Source: an uncultured Bacteroides sp. (GTDB lineage Bacteria; Bacteroidota; Bacteroidia; Bacteroidales; Bacteroidaceae). Taken from it: a DNA stretch of 64,000 nucleotides. The notes under the pieces are model-generated. The model searched no databases, was not told the origin of the DNA, and saw only the letters and a list, made by a program, of their open reading frames with translations. The DNA lies in contig NZ_CAUFUE010000001.1 of NCBI RefSeq assembly GCF_959029255.1, forward strand, positions 124,001 through 188,000, in the 5' to 3' direction. Position numbers and translations under genes: made by a program. Below are positions 52,813-62,224 of this stretch, piece by piece (position 1 is the first letter of the stretch; every line of letters starts with the position of its first letter).

Positions 52813-52820
52813 TATCTTTG
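52813..52820 (+). promoter_or_regulatory. Bacteroides -7 box of the two-component operon
   Basis: TATCTTTG, 28 bases before the chosen ATG and just after the GTTATC sites. Confidence 0.6.
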
Positions 52821-52847
52821 TCTCTACATAAGTACTTGGAAAAAAAC

Positions 52848-54344
52848 ATGAAACTACCATTCAAATATATTGCCATACTTGTCATTATCTCCTTGACGGG
52901 TATTTTCTTCTACCAGACGTACTGGCTCACAGGATTGTACCGGACGATGTGCAATGACATGGAACGAAATATTGTGGAAGCTATGCGTATCAGTGACTAT
53001 AACGAAATGATGCTCCGCGTAGAGTCATTGAAAAAAGACGATAAAGACCACGGAGAAGTAAGCGTAGAAGCCAGTTACCACGACGATGGACGTTCCTTTG
53101 TCCGTAGCAGTACCAGTATCACACTTTCACACGAACAGAATACGACAAAAGTACAAGCTCTAAAGGACACTGTCACACCCAGTTCCGCGCTAAGGACAAA
53201 TGGCAGCTTAGATATGATTTTACGTGATAAAAACACCATGCTGGAGTTGGCGACTTATTTTCAACGAGGCCTACACTCCGGACTCGATATCATTACGGAA
53301 CCGGATATCATGGTCTATGACAGTTTGTTGACCCTACAACTGGAAGAGAAAGGCATCTCTCTACCCCATCACTTGATACATATCCATAAGGGAAGTAATC
53401 CGGATTCGACTTATACATATATAGACACGTTGGCGGTTACAGGAAGCGCCGGTTACATTCCCAGTCCGAAAGCTGTAAGATACGACTATTCGTTCGACCT
53501 CAACACCAACCAGAGTTACCGCCTTTGGATAGAACCGATTACCCTGTTGGTATTGCGCCAAATGTTAGGAATTCTCACTACCTCATTCGTAGTACTGATT
53601 ATCCTTGTTTTCGCTTTTTGGTATCTCATCCGCACTATTCTACGGCAAAAGACACTGGAAGAAATGAAGAGTGATTTTACCAATAACATTACTCATGAAC
53701 TGAAAACCCCTATCGCCGTTGCCTACGCTGCAAACGATGCCTTACTCAACTTCAACCAAGCCGAGGAAAAAGTCAAACGGGATAAGTATCTGAATATTTG
53801 CCAGGAACAGTTACAACGGCTCAGCGGACTTGTAGAGCAGATATTATCCATGAGTATGGAACGCAGAAAGACCTTCCGCCTCCATCCTGAAGAACTGGAA
53901 GTGCGGGGAGTTCTCGATAAACTCGTTGAGCAACATAAGTTGAAAGCCGACAAACCCGTGGAAATCTCTCTCGACATCGAACCGGAAAATCTGACTGTTA
54001 CCGCCGACCGTACTCATTTCAGTAACATTATCAGTAACCTGATGGATAATGCCATCAAATACTCGCGTGAAAAGGCAAAGATAGATATCCGCTGCCGTAC
54101 GGTAGCCACCGCACAAGGCAAAAAAACGGAAATATCCGTCCGAGACCACGGAATTGGGATTTCTACAGAAAAGCAGAGACATATATTCGATAAATTCTAT
54201 CGTGTTCCTACGGGAAACCTGCACGATGTAAAGGGATATGGCCTGGGACTGTTTTATGTAAAAACCATGACCGAGAAACATGGTGGAAGTATATCAATCA
54301 AAAGTGAATTGGGAAAAGGAAGTATATTTACAATTATAATATAA
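52848..54344 (+). CDS. Sensor histidine kinase (RprX-like)
   Basis: Start at the ATG of MKLPFKYIAILVIISLTGIF, 498 residues; a start ten codons earlier overlaps the promoter. Two membrane helices (about 6-27 and 240-262) frame a periplasmic sensor domain. The H-box FTNNITHELKTPIAVAYAAN, N-box ISNLMDNAIKYSRE, G1 VRDHGIGIS and G2 VKGYGLGLFYVKTM are all intact. The order kinase then OmpR-type regulator resembles RprX/RprY of B. fragilis. The regulator gene starts eight bases after its stop. Signal unknown. Confidence 0.9.
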   Translation: MKLPFKYIAILVIISLTGIFFYQTYWLTGLYRTMCNDMERNIVEAMRISDYNEMMLRVESLKKDDKDHGEVSVEASYHDDGRSFVRSSTSITLSHEQNTTKVQALKDTVTPSSALRTNGSLDMILRDKNTMLELATYFQRGLHSGLDIITEPDIMVYDSLLTLQLEEKGISLPHHLIHIHKGSNPDSTYTYIDTLAVTGSAGYIPSPKAVRYDYSFDLNTNQSYRLWIEPITLLVLRQMLGILTTSFVVLIILVFAFWYLIRTILRQKTLEEMKSDFTNNITHELKTPIAVAYAANDALLNFNQAEEKVKRDKYLNICQEQLQRLSGLVEQILSMSMERRKTFRLHPEELEVRGVLDKLVEQHKLKADKPVEISLDIEPENLTVTADRTHFSNIISNLMDNAIKYSREKAKIDIRCRTVATAQGKKTEISVRDHGIGISTEKQRHIFDKFYRVPTGNLHDVKGYGLGLFYVKTMTEKHGGSISIKSELGKGSIFTIII

Positions 54345-54352
54345 CTGGAACT

Positions 54353-55078
54353 ATGTCGGACCGAATAAAAGTACTTTTAGTAGAAGATGAAGAAACCCTT
54401 GCCATGATTATCAAAGATACACTGGAAGGGCAGAATTTCAGTATTCAGACTGCCGGTGACGGTGAAGAAGGTCTCCGCCTGTTTTTCGATTTACGACCCG
54501 ACGTACTGGTGGCAGATGTCATGATGCCCCGTATGGATGGCTTTGAAATGGTACGCCGCATCCGGCAGACCGACAAGCATACCCCTGTACTTTTTCTTAC
54601 GGCACGTTCTGCCATCAATGATGTGGTAGAAGGATTTGAGCTCGGTGCCAACGACTACCTGAAAAAGCCTTTCGGCATGCAAGAGCTTATTATCCGCATC
54701 AAAGCATTGGTAGGCAAAGCTTTCTCCTTCACTGAAACAATGCCGAAAGAAAAAAACAGTTTCGAGATAGGTGACTATCGTTTCAATTCCGTCACTCAAA
54801 GGCTGATTTATGTCGGTGCGGCAGTTTCTCCGCATACTAATACGGAAGTAGAACTCTCCCACCGTGAATCGGAAATCTTGAAACGGCTTTGCGAGAATCA
54901 AAACCACGTTGTCAACACTCAAAATGTCTTGCTCGACCTATGGGGAGACGATAGTTTTTTCAATTCGCGCAGCCTGCATGTTTTTATCACCAAGCTACGC
55001 CATAAGTTATCATACGACAACAATATACGTATCGTAAACGTGAGAGGTATCGGATATAAGCTGATTGTAAATAGTTAA
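54353..55078 (+). CDS. OmpR-family response regulator (RprY-like)
   Basis: A 241-residue protein. Receiver: acidic pocket VLLVEDEETLAMII, phosphoacceptor Asp55 in VLVADVMMPRMDGFEMV, LFLTARS and YLKKPFGMQEL. C-terminal winged helix: ELSHRESEILKRLCENQN, the recognition helix in FNSRSLHVFITKLRHKLS and the wing IVNVRGIGYKLIV. Complete. Probably phosphorylated by the upstream kinase and binds the GTTATC repeats upstream of the operon. The name RprY rests on similarity of order and type. Confidence 0.92.
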   Translation: MSDRIKVLLVEDEETLAMIIKDTLEGQNFSIQTAGDGEEGLRLFFDLRPDVLVADVMMPRMDGFEMVRRIRQTDKHTPVLFLTARSAINDVVEGFELGANDYLKKPFGMQELIIRIKALVGKAFSFTETMPKEKNSFEIGDYRFNSVTQRLIYVGAAVSPHTNTEVELSHRESEILKRLCENQNHVVNTQNVLLDLWGDDSFFNSRSLHVFITKLRHKLSYDNNIRIVNVRGIGYKLIVNS

Positions 55079-55148
55079 TGGTTTTACAATGATTTGCTTA
55101 ATACTCCAAAATAATACAAAGAAATTTTAGGGAATTGGAGGAAACGGC

Positions 55149-55156
55149 TATCTTTG
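55149..55156 (+). promoter_or_regulatory. Bacteroides -7 box before the small secreted protein
   Basis: TATCTTTG. With transcription starting about 7 bases on, the ATG at 55167 would have almost no leader, which favours the ATG at 55179. Confidence 0.55.
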
Positions 55157-55178
55157 TTGAAATAGAATGAGCAAAGAT

Positions 55179-55760
55179 ATGAAACGATTTCTCTTTAGCA
55201 TAGTCATATTGCTTGCAGGCTTTTCGTCGGTATTCGCCCAGCATGAAATACCGGCAGACAGTTTGCACACCGTTCCACCGTCCCAAGGGAGTTCCCGGGA
55301 AGGAGAACTCCTTCCCGAAGTGAAGAATTTTGACGGATTTCTGCTGGACATGAGCCTGATGAAAATGGCGCCGCCACAATTGCCCAAATTCACACTGGAA
55401 ATCCCTGACGCCAGTAAAGATTATAATAGTATTTTCCGGTTAAATCCGAATGCCACTTATTCACAAGGATTTTCTGATAAATTCTCTTTAAGTAATTCCA
55501 TGGTATACAGTATGAACCCTTTCGGACTGACTGGCTTTTGGTCTACCCCTGATAATCTGCAAACGGGCAGCTTTAAATTGAAAAACGGGATGCGAATCAA
55601 TACTTACGGAGAATATGATAAAGATGGTTGGAAAGTTCCCAATCCTTCCGCATTGCCGTGGGAAAGGAACAACTTCAAAGGAGCATTCGAGCTGAAGTCC
55701 GCTAACGGTGCGTTCGGTTTCAGTATAGAGGTGCGGCAGGGGAACAAAGCGCCATTTTAA
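55179..55760 (+). CDS. Secreted protein of unknown function
   Basis: 193 residues from the ATG of MKRFLFSIVILLAGFSSVFAQ, a clear signal peptide. The mature part has a proline-rich start, then a domain rich in F, S and N (SQGFSDKFSLSNSMVYSMNP, FELKSANGAFGFSIEVRQG) that could be beta-structured. I do not recognise a family with confidence. It follows the RprXY-like operon by about 100 bases with its own promoter and precedes the RmlD-like gene by 50 bases. Confidence 0.7.
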   Translation: MKRFLFSIVILLAGFSSVFAQHEIPADSLHTVPPSQGSSREGELLPEVKNFDGFLLDMSLMKMAPPQLPKFTLEIPDASKDYNSIFRLNPNATYSQGFSDKFSLSNSMVYSMNPFGLTGFWSTPDNLQTGSFKLKNGMRINTYGEYDKDGWKVPNPSALPWERNNFKGAFELKSANGAFGFSIEVRQGNKAPF

Positions 55761-55810
55761 ACGTTGTCATTCCAAGTATAACGAAGAAAGAAACCTGAAT
55801 TTCAAACTGC

Positions 55811-56713
55811 ATGATTATGAGAAAAAGAGTATTGATTATCGGAGCCAACGGCTTTACGGGACGACAGATATTGAATGATTTGTCACATAACCTGTCTTAC
55901 CAGGTTACAGGCAGTTCCATGCACGATGACTGTTGCCCCGGTTCGGGGGATTATCGCTATATACGGGCTGATATCCGTAATGTCCGGGTATTGGAAGAAT
56001 TGTTCCGGGAAGTTCATCCAGATGCAGTTATCAATACTTCCGCCCTCTCTGTTCCTGATTATTGCGAAGCACACCATGAAGAAGCAGATGCTGTCAACAT
56101 CACCGCTGTGGCGAGTCTGGCAGAACATTGCCAAAAATATGGAAGCCGTCTCATCCATCTGTCTACTGATTTTGTGTTTAGCGGAGATACCGACCGTCTT
56201 TATACGGAGGAAGATGTGCCTGCCCCTGTCAATTATTATGGTTATACCAAGTGGGAAGGTGAAAAGCGCATAGCTGCTCTTTGCCGGAATTATGCCATTG
56301 TACGCGTAGTCGTCGTATATGGCGCCGCACTGCCTGGACAACATGGAAACATCTTGCAACTGGTAGCTAACCGATTGAGAAGTAATGTGGAAATCCATGT
56401 CGTTTCCGACCAATGGCGCACTCCGACCTTTGTGGGTGACATATCCTGGGGAGTGGAAAAGTTGATATCGCATCCCCAAAGCGGCATATATCACCTTTGT
56501 GGAAGCGATTGCCTGACCATCTCTGAAATAGCTTATCGTGTAGCCGACATATTGAACCTGGATCGTTCACTCATCATTCCTGTCACCACACAGGAAATGA
56601 AAGAAAACACCCCTCGTCCCCGCTTCAGCGGACTGAGTATTGAAAAAGCACGTAAAGAGCTGGGATATAAACCGCATACACTGGAGGAAGGGATAAAGAT
56701 TATGTTTGAATGA
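55811..56713 (+). CDS. RmlD-like NAD(P)-dependent sugar-nucleotide reductase
   Basis: A 300-residue extended SDR protein (dTDP-4-dehydrorhamnose reductase family). Rossmann motif VLIIGANGFTGRQILNDL, DAVINTSALSVPDYCEAH, RLIHLSTDFVFSGD, and the catalytic tyrosine/lysine in YYGYTKWEGEK. The C-terminal substrate domain has PRPRFSGLSIEKARKELGY. It may reduce a 4-keto sugar nucleotide, but no other rhamnose genes are nearby. The 3' end overlaps the convergent helicase gene by 14 bases. Confidence 0.85.
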   Translation: MIMRKRVLIIGANGFTGRQILNDLSHNLSYQVTGSSMHDDCCPGSGDYRYIRADIRNVRVLEELFREVHPDAVINTSALSVPDYCEAHHEEADAVNITAVASLAEHCQKYGSRLIHLSTDFVFSGDTDRLYTEEDVPAPVNYYGYTKWEGEKRIAALCRNYAIVRVVVVYGAALPGQHGNILQLVANRLRSNVEIHVVSDQWRTPTFVGDISWGVEKLISHPQSGIYHLCGSDCLTISEIAYRVADILNLDRSLIIPVTTQEMKENTPRPRFSGLSIEKARKELGYKPHTLEEGIKIMFE

Positions 56714-58889
56714 AAGCACGTACCATTTCAAGAATGATATCCCCGTACTTCTCCACACCTTTCTTTCCAAAATAGGGAATACGGACAAGTGCGTCTTTGT
56801 CCGACGGTAAAAGATTACTTATGCCAAGAACCGCTTTCTGCTGGATAACGGTATAGACAGGCAACCCCAGTTGGGCAGCTTCCGCATTTCTCCACGCAAT
56901 CAGTTTCTCGTAGAGCGCAGGATGCAGAATATCCGAAGGTACATCGATTGCAGTAGCGCGTTGTCTGCCACGAGCTTTATTCTTCAGTTCTTCCCCTCTT
57001 TGTTTCCGGTGTTCCTTGTTTGATAAAGCCGTTTCCCTACCCTTTTCTTTCTCTTTTCCGGATGTATCATCAATTGAAAGTATCGCTTTCTGCTTCAAAT
57101 ACTCATTGACATAAAAACCCTTTCGGATGACAAACTCCAGCAAATCCTCTTTCATCAGATAAGCATCCGTCAGCTCCTCATCCGCCTCTTTCAATTTCTT
57201 TTTCAAATCCTTGTTATCCGTACCAAGTACACCCTTACTTATGATTACTTTTAGCGGCTCCAACTGTTCCTTAAAATATTGCGTTCCTAGGTGAATGCGC
57301 TCTTGCAGCGTTTTGTCCGAAGCATAATCTTTAGCTGCATCTATCAGCCGATTGTATTGCAAACCGAACTTCTGAGCCACCTTAGTCACCTTTTCATGGA
57401 AACGCTCCACCTCCTCTTTATAGGCCGCCAACTGTTTGGGATAGAGCTTATACAAATGTTCATCCACCAGCCTGACATATCGTTTCAAAGCCAATTCCAA
57501 CGGCAAAAAATCGAACAAACCGGATAATAATTCATGGAAATAAGCCTGTTGCAACGAATGAAACCGTTTTTCATCCGGTGTACTCCTACGCGCATCTTCG
57601 GTAAAAACATCCACCGCATGGTCGCTGATAACGGCCTTCGCTGAGAGTGGAGCACTCAGCACCAAACCTTCCAATGTTTTGCAACGGCTCAACGCCACGT
57701 AGGTCTGTCCGTGCGCAAAAGATGAACTGGCGTCAATAATAGCCCGTTCAAACGTCAAACCCTGACTCTTGTGTATTGTAATTGCCCATGCCAGTTTCAA
57801 AGGAAATTGCCGGAATGTACCTTCAATATCTTCCGTAATCTCTTTTGTTTCCTCATCGAGCACATATTTGGCATTCGTCCATTCTTCCTCTTGGAGCAAA
57901 AAAGTTTCACCGCTATCCTTACTACGCACCTCTATATTACCCGGAGATACTTCGGTCACCTCCCCAATCATACCGTTATAATAACGATGTTCACCCGAAG
58001 AATCATTTTTTACAAACATCACTTGGGCACCTTTTTTCAATTCGAGTACCTCGTCCGTAGGAAAAGAATATTCAGGAAATTTCCCGTCAATTGTGGCACG
58101 AAAAGTGTATGTACGGCCGGGCAACTGTTCCAACTCATGGTCGTTGATGCGCTGTGCCTGATAATTATGAGTGACAAGCCGGATGTATCCTTCCTCTTTC
58201 CTGGGAACAAAACCCGCTATATACCGCCGGTTCAATGTATCCAGGACTTGTGCATCGCAACGATTTTCACGGATACGGTTCAGCAATTCAAGAAAATTCC
58301 CGTCACTTTGCCGATAAACAGTTTTCAGTTCGATGGTGCAATATTCCGTTTGCTTCAATGCTTGGCTGGAAAAGAAATAGGGAGTGTCGTAATAGGATTT
58401 CAGCATTTGCCACTCCTCATCCTTCACCACAGGAGCCAACTGCTGGAGGTCGCCAATCATCAGCAGTTGTACACCACCGAATGGCTTATGGTGGTCGCGG
58501 AAACGGCGGAGTATATCATCTACCGCATCCAGCAAATCGGCACGTACCATACTGATTTCATCAATCACCAGCAAGTCTATACTACGTATGATATTGAGTT
58601 TTTCTTTACCAAAGCGATAACGATAGGATACCTTGCTGTTTGTACTGAACGAGCTTTCGGGTACAAAAGGAGCAAACGGTAACTGAAAAAAAGAATGAAT
58701 AGTTACACCGCCCGCATTGATCGCCGCAATCCCTGTAGGTGCAAGGACTACCATTCGTTTAGGGCTTTCACTTTTTAGTTTTCGTAAGAATGTTGTTTTT
58801 CCGGTACCGGCCTTACCGGTCAAAAACAGATGAGTGCCTGTGTTTTCAATAAATTGCCATGCAAGCGCTATTTCGGGATTCTGATTCAT
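56700..58889 (-). CDS. PIF1/RecD-like superfamily 1 helicase with HRDC-type C terminus
   Basis: A 729-residue protein. Helicase motifs: Walker A LFLTGKAGTGKTTFLRKL, motif Ia VVLAPTGIAAINAGGVTIHS, Walker B LLVIDEISMVRADLLDAVDD, motif III GGVQLLMIGDLQQLAPV, and motif V/VI in AWAITIHKSQGLTFERAII and YVALSRCKTLEGLVL. The middle is helical, and the last 80 residues resemble an HRDC domain (LIAWRNAEAAQLGLPVYTVI). Probably unwinds DNA 5' to 3' in replication or repair. It begins 11 bases after the toxin gene on the same strand. Confidence 0.9.
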   Translation of the reverse strand: MNQNPEIALAWQFIENTGTHLFLTGKAGTGKTTFLRKLKSESPKRMVVLAPTGIAAINAGGVTIHSFFQLPFAPFVPESSFSTNSKVSYRYRFGKEKLNIIRSIDLLVIDEISMVRADLLDAVDDILRRFRDHHKPFGGVQLLMIGDLQQLAPVVKDEEWQMLKSYYDTPYFFSSQALKQTEYCTIELKTVYRQSDGNFLELLNRIRENRCDAQVLDTLNRRYIAGFVPRKEEGYIRLVTHNYQAQRINDHELEQLPGRTYTFRATIDGKFPEYSFPTDEVLELKKGAQVMFVKNDSSGEHRYYNGMIGEVTEVSPGNIEVRSKDSGETFLLQEEEWTNAKYVLDEETKEITEDIEGTFRQFPLKLAWAITIHKSQGLTFERAIIDASSSFAHGQTYVALSRCKTLEGLVLSAPLSAKAVISDHAVDVFTEDARRSTPDEKRFHSLQQAYFHELLSGLFDFLPLELALKRYVRLVDEHLYKLYPKQLAAYKEEVERFHEKVTKVAQKFGLQYNRLIDAAKDYASDKTLQERIHLGTQYFKEQLEPLKVIISKGVLGTDNKDLKKKLKEADEELTDAYLMKEDLLEFVIRKGFYVNEYLKQKAILSIDDTSGKEKEKGRETALSNKEHRKQRGEELKNKARGRQRATAIDVPSDILHPALYEKLIAWRNAEAAQLGLPVYTVIQQKAVLGISNLLPSDKDALVRIPYFGKKGVEKYGDIILEMVRAFIQT

Positions 58890-58900
58890 TTAAATGTTTA

Positions 58901-59245
58901 TTATTCTATCAAACCGCTTTCTCTTAAAACCAAGCGAATTTCATCATTAGTCATATTTTCACGTTCTGACTTATCATATATACAAACCAAATATAATTGG
59001 GATTCTTCTGTTGCAACAACAACAGTAAAGGTTATAACGCGAGCTCCTCCACTCTTTCCTTTGTTTTTATCAGAAATACGCATTCGTATTTTATGTAAAC
59101 CGTTTCCCAAATCGATACCCATTTGTGGACAGGCTTTCAATTCGGATAAAAACACATCATAATCCTTGTATAAAGAAAGATAATGCTTTGCCAATTTCTT
59201 TATTTTTTTCAGAAAGAAAGGTGTAGCAATTATATTATATTTCAC
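58901..59245 (-). CDS. RelE/ParE-superfamily toxin
   Basis: A 114-residue protein with the small alpha/beta RelE/ParE fold: N-terminal helices ATPFFLKKIKKLAKHYLSL, then strands GNGLHKIRMRISDKNKGKSG, GARVITFTVVV and LYLVCIYDKSE. The basic strand residues suit an mRNA-cleaving (HigB/RelE) toxin, although the active site cannot be fixed from sequence. Its ATG overlaps the antitoxin stop by four bases, the usual antitoxin-first order. Confidence 0.8.
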   Translation of the reverse strand: MKYNIIATPFFLKKIKKLAKHYLSLYKDYDVFLSELKACPQMGIDLGNGLHKIRMRISDKNKGKSGGARVITFTVVVATEESQLYLVCIYDKSERENMTNDEIRLVLRESGLIE

Positions 59246-59502
59246 TTGAACACCTCCTCAGCAGGTATTCCTTTCAGTTTGCCTTCTTTTATAAGTTTCA
59301 CCTCTCTCAAACCTTCCCCCAGCATCTCCTTCATCTCCTCCTTACTAATCGTCTCTTCCTCCTCTTTACTTTTTATGGAGGCGCGTGAATGCTGCCTGCG
59401 TAAAGACCGCACAAACGACAAAGTCTTCTCCGTCAGCTCCTTATCCGAAATAATTGAGCTGATTTCACGAAGAAGTTGCGCATTTAAATCCATGGTTGCC
59501 AT
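59242..59502 (-). CDS. Antitoxin-like protein of the RelE/ParE pair
   Basis: 86 residues from the ATG of MATMDLNAQLLREISSIISD. Helical; an N-terminal segment with little charge, then a basic middle (FVRSLRRQHSRASIK), and a glutamate/lysine-rich end (EEEETISKEEMKEMLGEGLR) that would wrap the toxin. No clear DNA-binding motif. A -7 box (59532-59539) lies 30 bases upstream. Assignment rests on the overlap with the toxin and on composition. Confidence 0.72.
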   Translation of the reverse strand: MATMDLNAQLLREISSIISDKELTEKTLSFVRSLRRQHSRASIKSKEEEETISKEEMKEMLGEGLREVKLIKEGKLKGIPAEEVFK

Positions 59503-59531
59503 ATCTATTCCTCTTATATACAATAATAGAA

Positions 59532-59539
59532 CAAAGATA
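59532..59539 (-). promoter_or_regulatory. Bacteroides -7 box of the toxin-antitoxin/helicase operon
   Basis: TATCTTTG on the minus strand, 30 bases upstream of the antitoxin ATG and about 70 bases past the end of atpG. Confidence 0.6.
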
Positions 59540-59610
59540 ACGCTTATTTTGTTATCCCTGTTCTATTGCCCTATTTATTTCCCAATGTCCCTATTCCAAA
59601 TAGGATGACA

Positions 59611-60498
59611 TTATTTCAAGCTACCGCCAATAATATCCAGCAACTCATTCGTGATGGCCTGCTGACGACTCTTATTATACTGCTTCGTCAAGTCCTGAAT
59701 CAACTCGTTGGCATTGTCCGTTGCCGCCTGCATGGCAAGTGTACGGGCGGCGTGTTCAGAAGCGTTGGAGTCCAACAAAACCGTATAAAGCTTTTGACTT
59801 AACACTTTGGGAAGAAGACCGGCTATCAACTCAGGTACAGAAGGTTCTACAATGTAGTCATTGTTGAAACTGCGCACCTCCGAAACAGACTCATTGGCTT
59901 CCTCCGCCACCTTCTTCAGGTCAATAGGCAGATACTCATCCCTCGTCAACACTTGCGAACCCATAGATTTGAAATGATGATAAATCAACTCCACCTTATC
60001 TATGCGTTTCTCCAGAAAATCATTCATCAGCGAACCGGCAAGTTCATAAGCCTGCACATACGAAGGTTTATCCGCCATAATCTGATAACTGCCTTGCGGC
60101 GTATACCCCATCTTCTTCACAGCATCCTCCACCTTCCTGCCCACGGGATAAATCATGATATTCTCCCGTCCCAGCGATTTATAATCATCCAGCGTCTTTT
60201 CCAACATTTTCGCCACATTGGAATTAAAAGCGCCACAGAGCGAAGTATTGGACGAAAACACGACTATCGCCACCTTAGCCACAGAACGCACATCGGTATA
60301 GGGAGACTCGAATGTAGCATCCGTACTCAGAAAATTCGTCAGGATTTCGTTCAGCTTCCGTTGATAAGGCAGCATATTCTCAATCCGCCCCTGCGCTTTA
60401 TGCAGTTTGGCAGACGCCACCATCTTCATCGCCGATGTAATCTGACGCGTACTCTTGACGGAGTTAATTCTATTTTTTACCTCTTTCAGTGAAGCCAT
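59611..60498 (-). CDS. atpG: F1 ATP synthase gamma subunit
   Basis: A 295-residue rotor shaft of F1. The N-terminal helix MASLKEVKNRINSVKSTRQI and SAMKMVASAKLHKAQGR, and the C-terminal helix ARTLAMQAATDNANELIQDL, are the coiled-coil axle; SSNTSLCGAFNSNVAKML is the conserved GxxNG-type loop. Last gene of the visible atp operon. Confidence 0.96.
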   Translation of the reverse strand: MASLKEVKNRINSVKSTRQITSAMKMVASAKLHKAQGRIENMLPYQRKLNEILTNFLSTDATFESPYTDVRSVAKVAIVVFSSNTSLCGAFNSNVAKMLEKTLDDYKSLGRENIMIYPVGRKVEDAVKKMGYTPQGSYQIMADKPSYVQAYELAGSLMNDFLEKRIDKVELIYHHFKSMGSQVLTRDEYLPIDLKKVAEEANESVSEVRSFNNDYIVEPSVPELIAGLLPKVLSQKLYTVLLDSNASEHAARTLAMQAATDNANELIQDLTKQYNKSRQQAITNELLDIIGGSLK

Positions 60499-60499
60499 T

Positions 60500-60637
60500 T
60501 CTATTTACAATTTAATTATTTACGATTTACGATTGGAAATACTCTTAATTTATAAGACCGATTTACTCTTCACAGAAAGTAACTCTAACAATACGAAAGC
60601 AGCTCCAATCGTAAATCGTAAATCGTCCCATCGTAAA
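60500..60637 (-). repeat. Hairpin element in the atpA-atpG spacer
   Basis: TTTACGATTTACGATTGG (60519-60536) and CCAATCGTAAATCGTAAA (60605-60622) are perfect 18-base inverted repeats. The spacer interior matches that of the atpH-atpA spacer (AGACCGATTTACTCTTCACA). Confidence 0.85.
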
Positions 60638-62224
60638 TTACATGAATTGTTTCGCCACCGTTTCCGCCGTCTCCTCAATCTTCTTGCAAACTTCATCATC
60701 AATCACGCCCGTCTTCAATACATCGAGCACATCTTCACGATGATTCATCTCAAGATATTCCAGAAAACTGCGTTCAAATTCACTGACCTTGTCCAGAGGA
60801 ACATTCTTCAACAAACCATGCGTACCGCAATAAAGGATAGCAATCTGTTTTTCTACAGGCATCGGACTATACTGTGGTTGTACCAACAGACGGGTATTCT
60901 TCTGTCCCTTGTCGATAGTCAACGCCGTCACAGGATCCATATCACCGCTGAACTTGGTAAATGCTTCCAACTCACGATACTGCGCCTGGTCTATCTTCAA
61001 TGTCCCCGCCACCTTCTTCATCGCCTTAATCTGGGCATTACCACCTACACGGCTCACGGAGATACCTACATCGATAGCCGGACGGTTACCTTGGTTAAAG
61101 AGGTTCGTATCAAGGAATATCTGTCCGTCGGTGATAGAAATCACATTTGTGGGAATATAGGCGGATACGTCGCCCGCCTGTGTCTCGATGATAGGCAATG
61201 CGGTCAACGAACCGCCACCTTTCACCTTTCCTTTCAGGCTCTCGGGCAAATCATTCATTTCGCGAGCCACTTCCTCCTGATTGATAATTTTTGCAGCACG
61301 TTCCAGCAAACGGGAATGCAAATAAAAGATATCACCCGGATAGGCTTCACGTCCAGAAGGACGGCGTAAAATCAAAGACACTTCACGATAGGCCACCGCT
61401 TGTTTGGACAAGTCATCATAAACCACCAACGCATGGCGGCCGGTATCACGGAAATACTCACCGATGGCAGCGCCTGCAAACGGAGCGTAATACTGCAAAG
61501 CGGCCGGATCGCCCGCCGTGGCGGCTACTACGATTGTGTAGTCCATAGCGCCATATTCGCGCAACGTGTTCACGATAGATGCCACCGTGGAACCTTTCTG
61601 ACCGATTGCCACATAAATACAATATACCGGATCACCGGCTTCAAAATTAGCACGTTGATTAATAATAGTATCGATGGCGATAGCAGTCTTACCCGTCTGT
61701 CGGTCACCGATAATCAATTCACGCTGTCCGCGTCCGATAGGAATCATGGCATCCACGGCCTTCAATCCCGTCTGCAACGGCTGGTTTACCGGCTGGCGGA
61801 AGATAACTCCCGGCGCTTTCCGTTCCAGCGGCATTTCGCAAAGCTCGCCGCCTATCAGTCCTTTTCCGTCCAACGGCGCCCCCAGCGGGTCTATGACACG
61901 TCCCAACATGCCCTCACCCACCATGATAGACGCGATACGCTTGGTACGTTTCACCACATATCCTTCCTTGATTTTATCCGTAGGCCCCAACAATACGGCA
62001 CCCACGTTGTCCTCCTCAAGGTTCATCACAATGGCTTTGATACCGTTGTCGAATTCCAGCAATTCGTTTGCTTCAGCATTGCGCAATCCGTAGATACGGG
62101 CCACGCCATCACTGACTTGCAGCACCGTACCGATTTCATCCAGTTGCACGCGGGTATCAATCCCTTCCAACTGCTTACGGAGGATATCGGAAACTTCGCT
62201 TACTTTTATATTTCCAGACAACAT
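60638..62224 (-). CDS. atpA: F1 ATP synthase alpha subunit
   Basis: A 528-residue subunit with P-loop IIGDRQTGKTAIAIDTIINQ, the VYCIYVAIGQKGSTVASIV block, and the signature PAIDVGISVSRVGGNAQIKAM. N-terminal beta barrel (EIGTVLQVSDGVARIYGLRN) complete. Non-catalytic nucleotide-binding subunit alternating with beta in F1. Confidence 0.97.
   Translation of the reverse strand: MLSGNIKVSEVSDILRKQLEGIDTRVQLDEIGTVLQVSDGVARIYGLRNAEANELLEFDNGIKAIVMNLEEDNVGAVLLGPTDKIKEGYVVKRTKRIASIMVGEGMLGRVIDPLGAPLDGKGLIGGELCEMPLERKAPGVIFRQPVNQPLQTGLKAVDAMIPIGRGQRELIIGDRQTGKTAIAIDTIINQRANFEAGDPVYCIYVAIGQKGSTVASIVNTLREYGAMDYTIVVAATAGDPAALQYYAPFAGAAIGEYFRDTGRHALVVYDDLSKQAVAYREVSLILRRPSGREAYPGDIFYLHSRLLERAAKIINQEEVAREMNDLPESLKGKVKGGGSLTALPIIETQAGDVSAYIPTNVISITDGQIFLDTNLFNQGNRPAIDVGISVSRVGGNAQIKAMKKVAGTLKIDQAQYRELEAFTKFSGDMDPVTALTIDKGQKNTRLLVQPQYSPMPVEKQIAILYCGTHGLLKNVPLDKVSEFERSFLEYLEMNHREDVLDVLKTGVIDDEVCKKIEETAETVAKQFM

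Noticed and set aside
57771..58682. 303-residue plus-strand open frame opposite the helicase
   Set aside because: It is fully inside the helicase gene, whose motifs are intact; no start or promoter signal.
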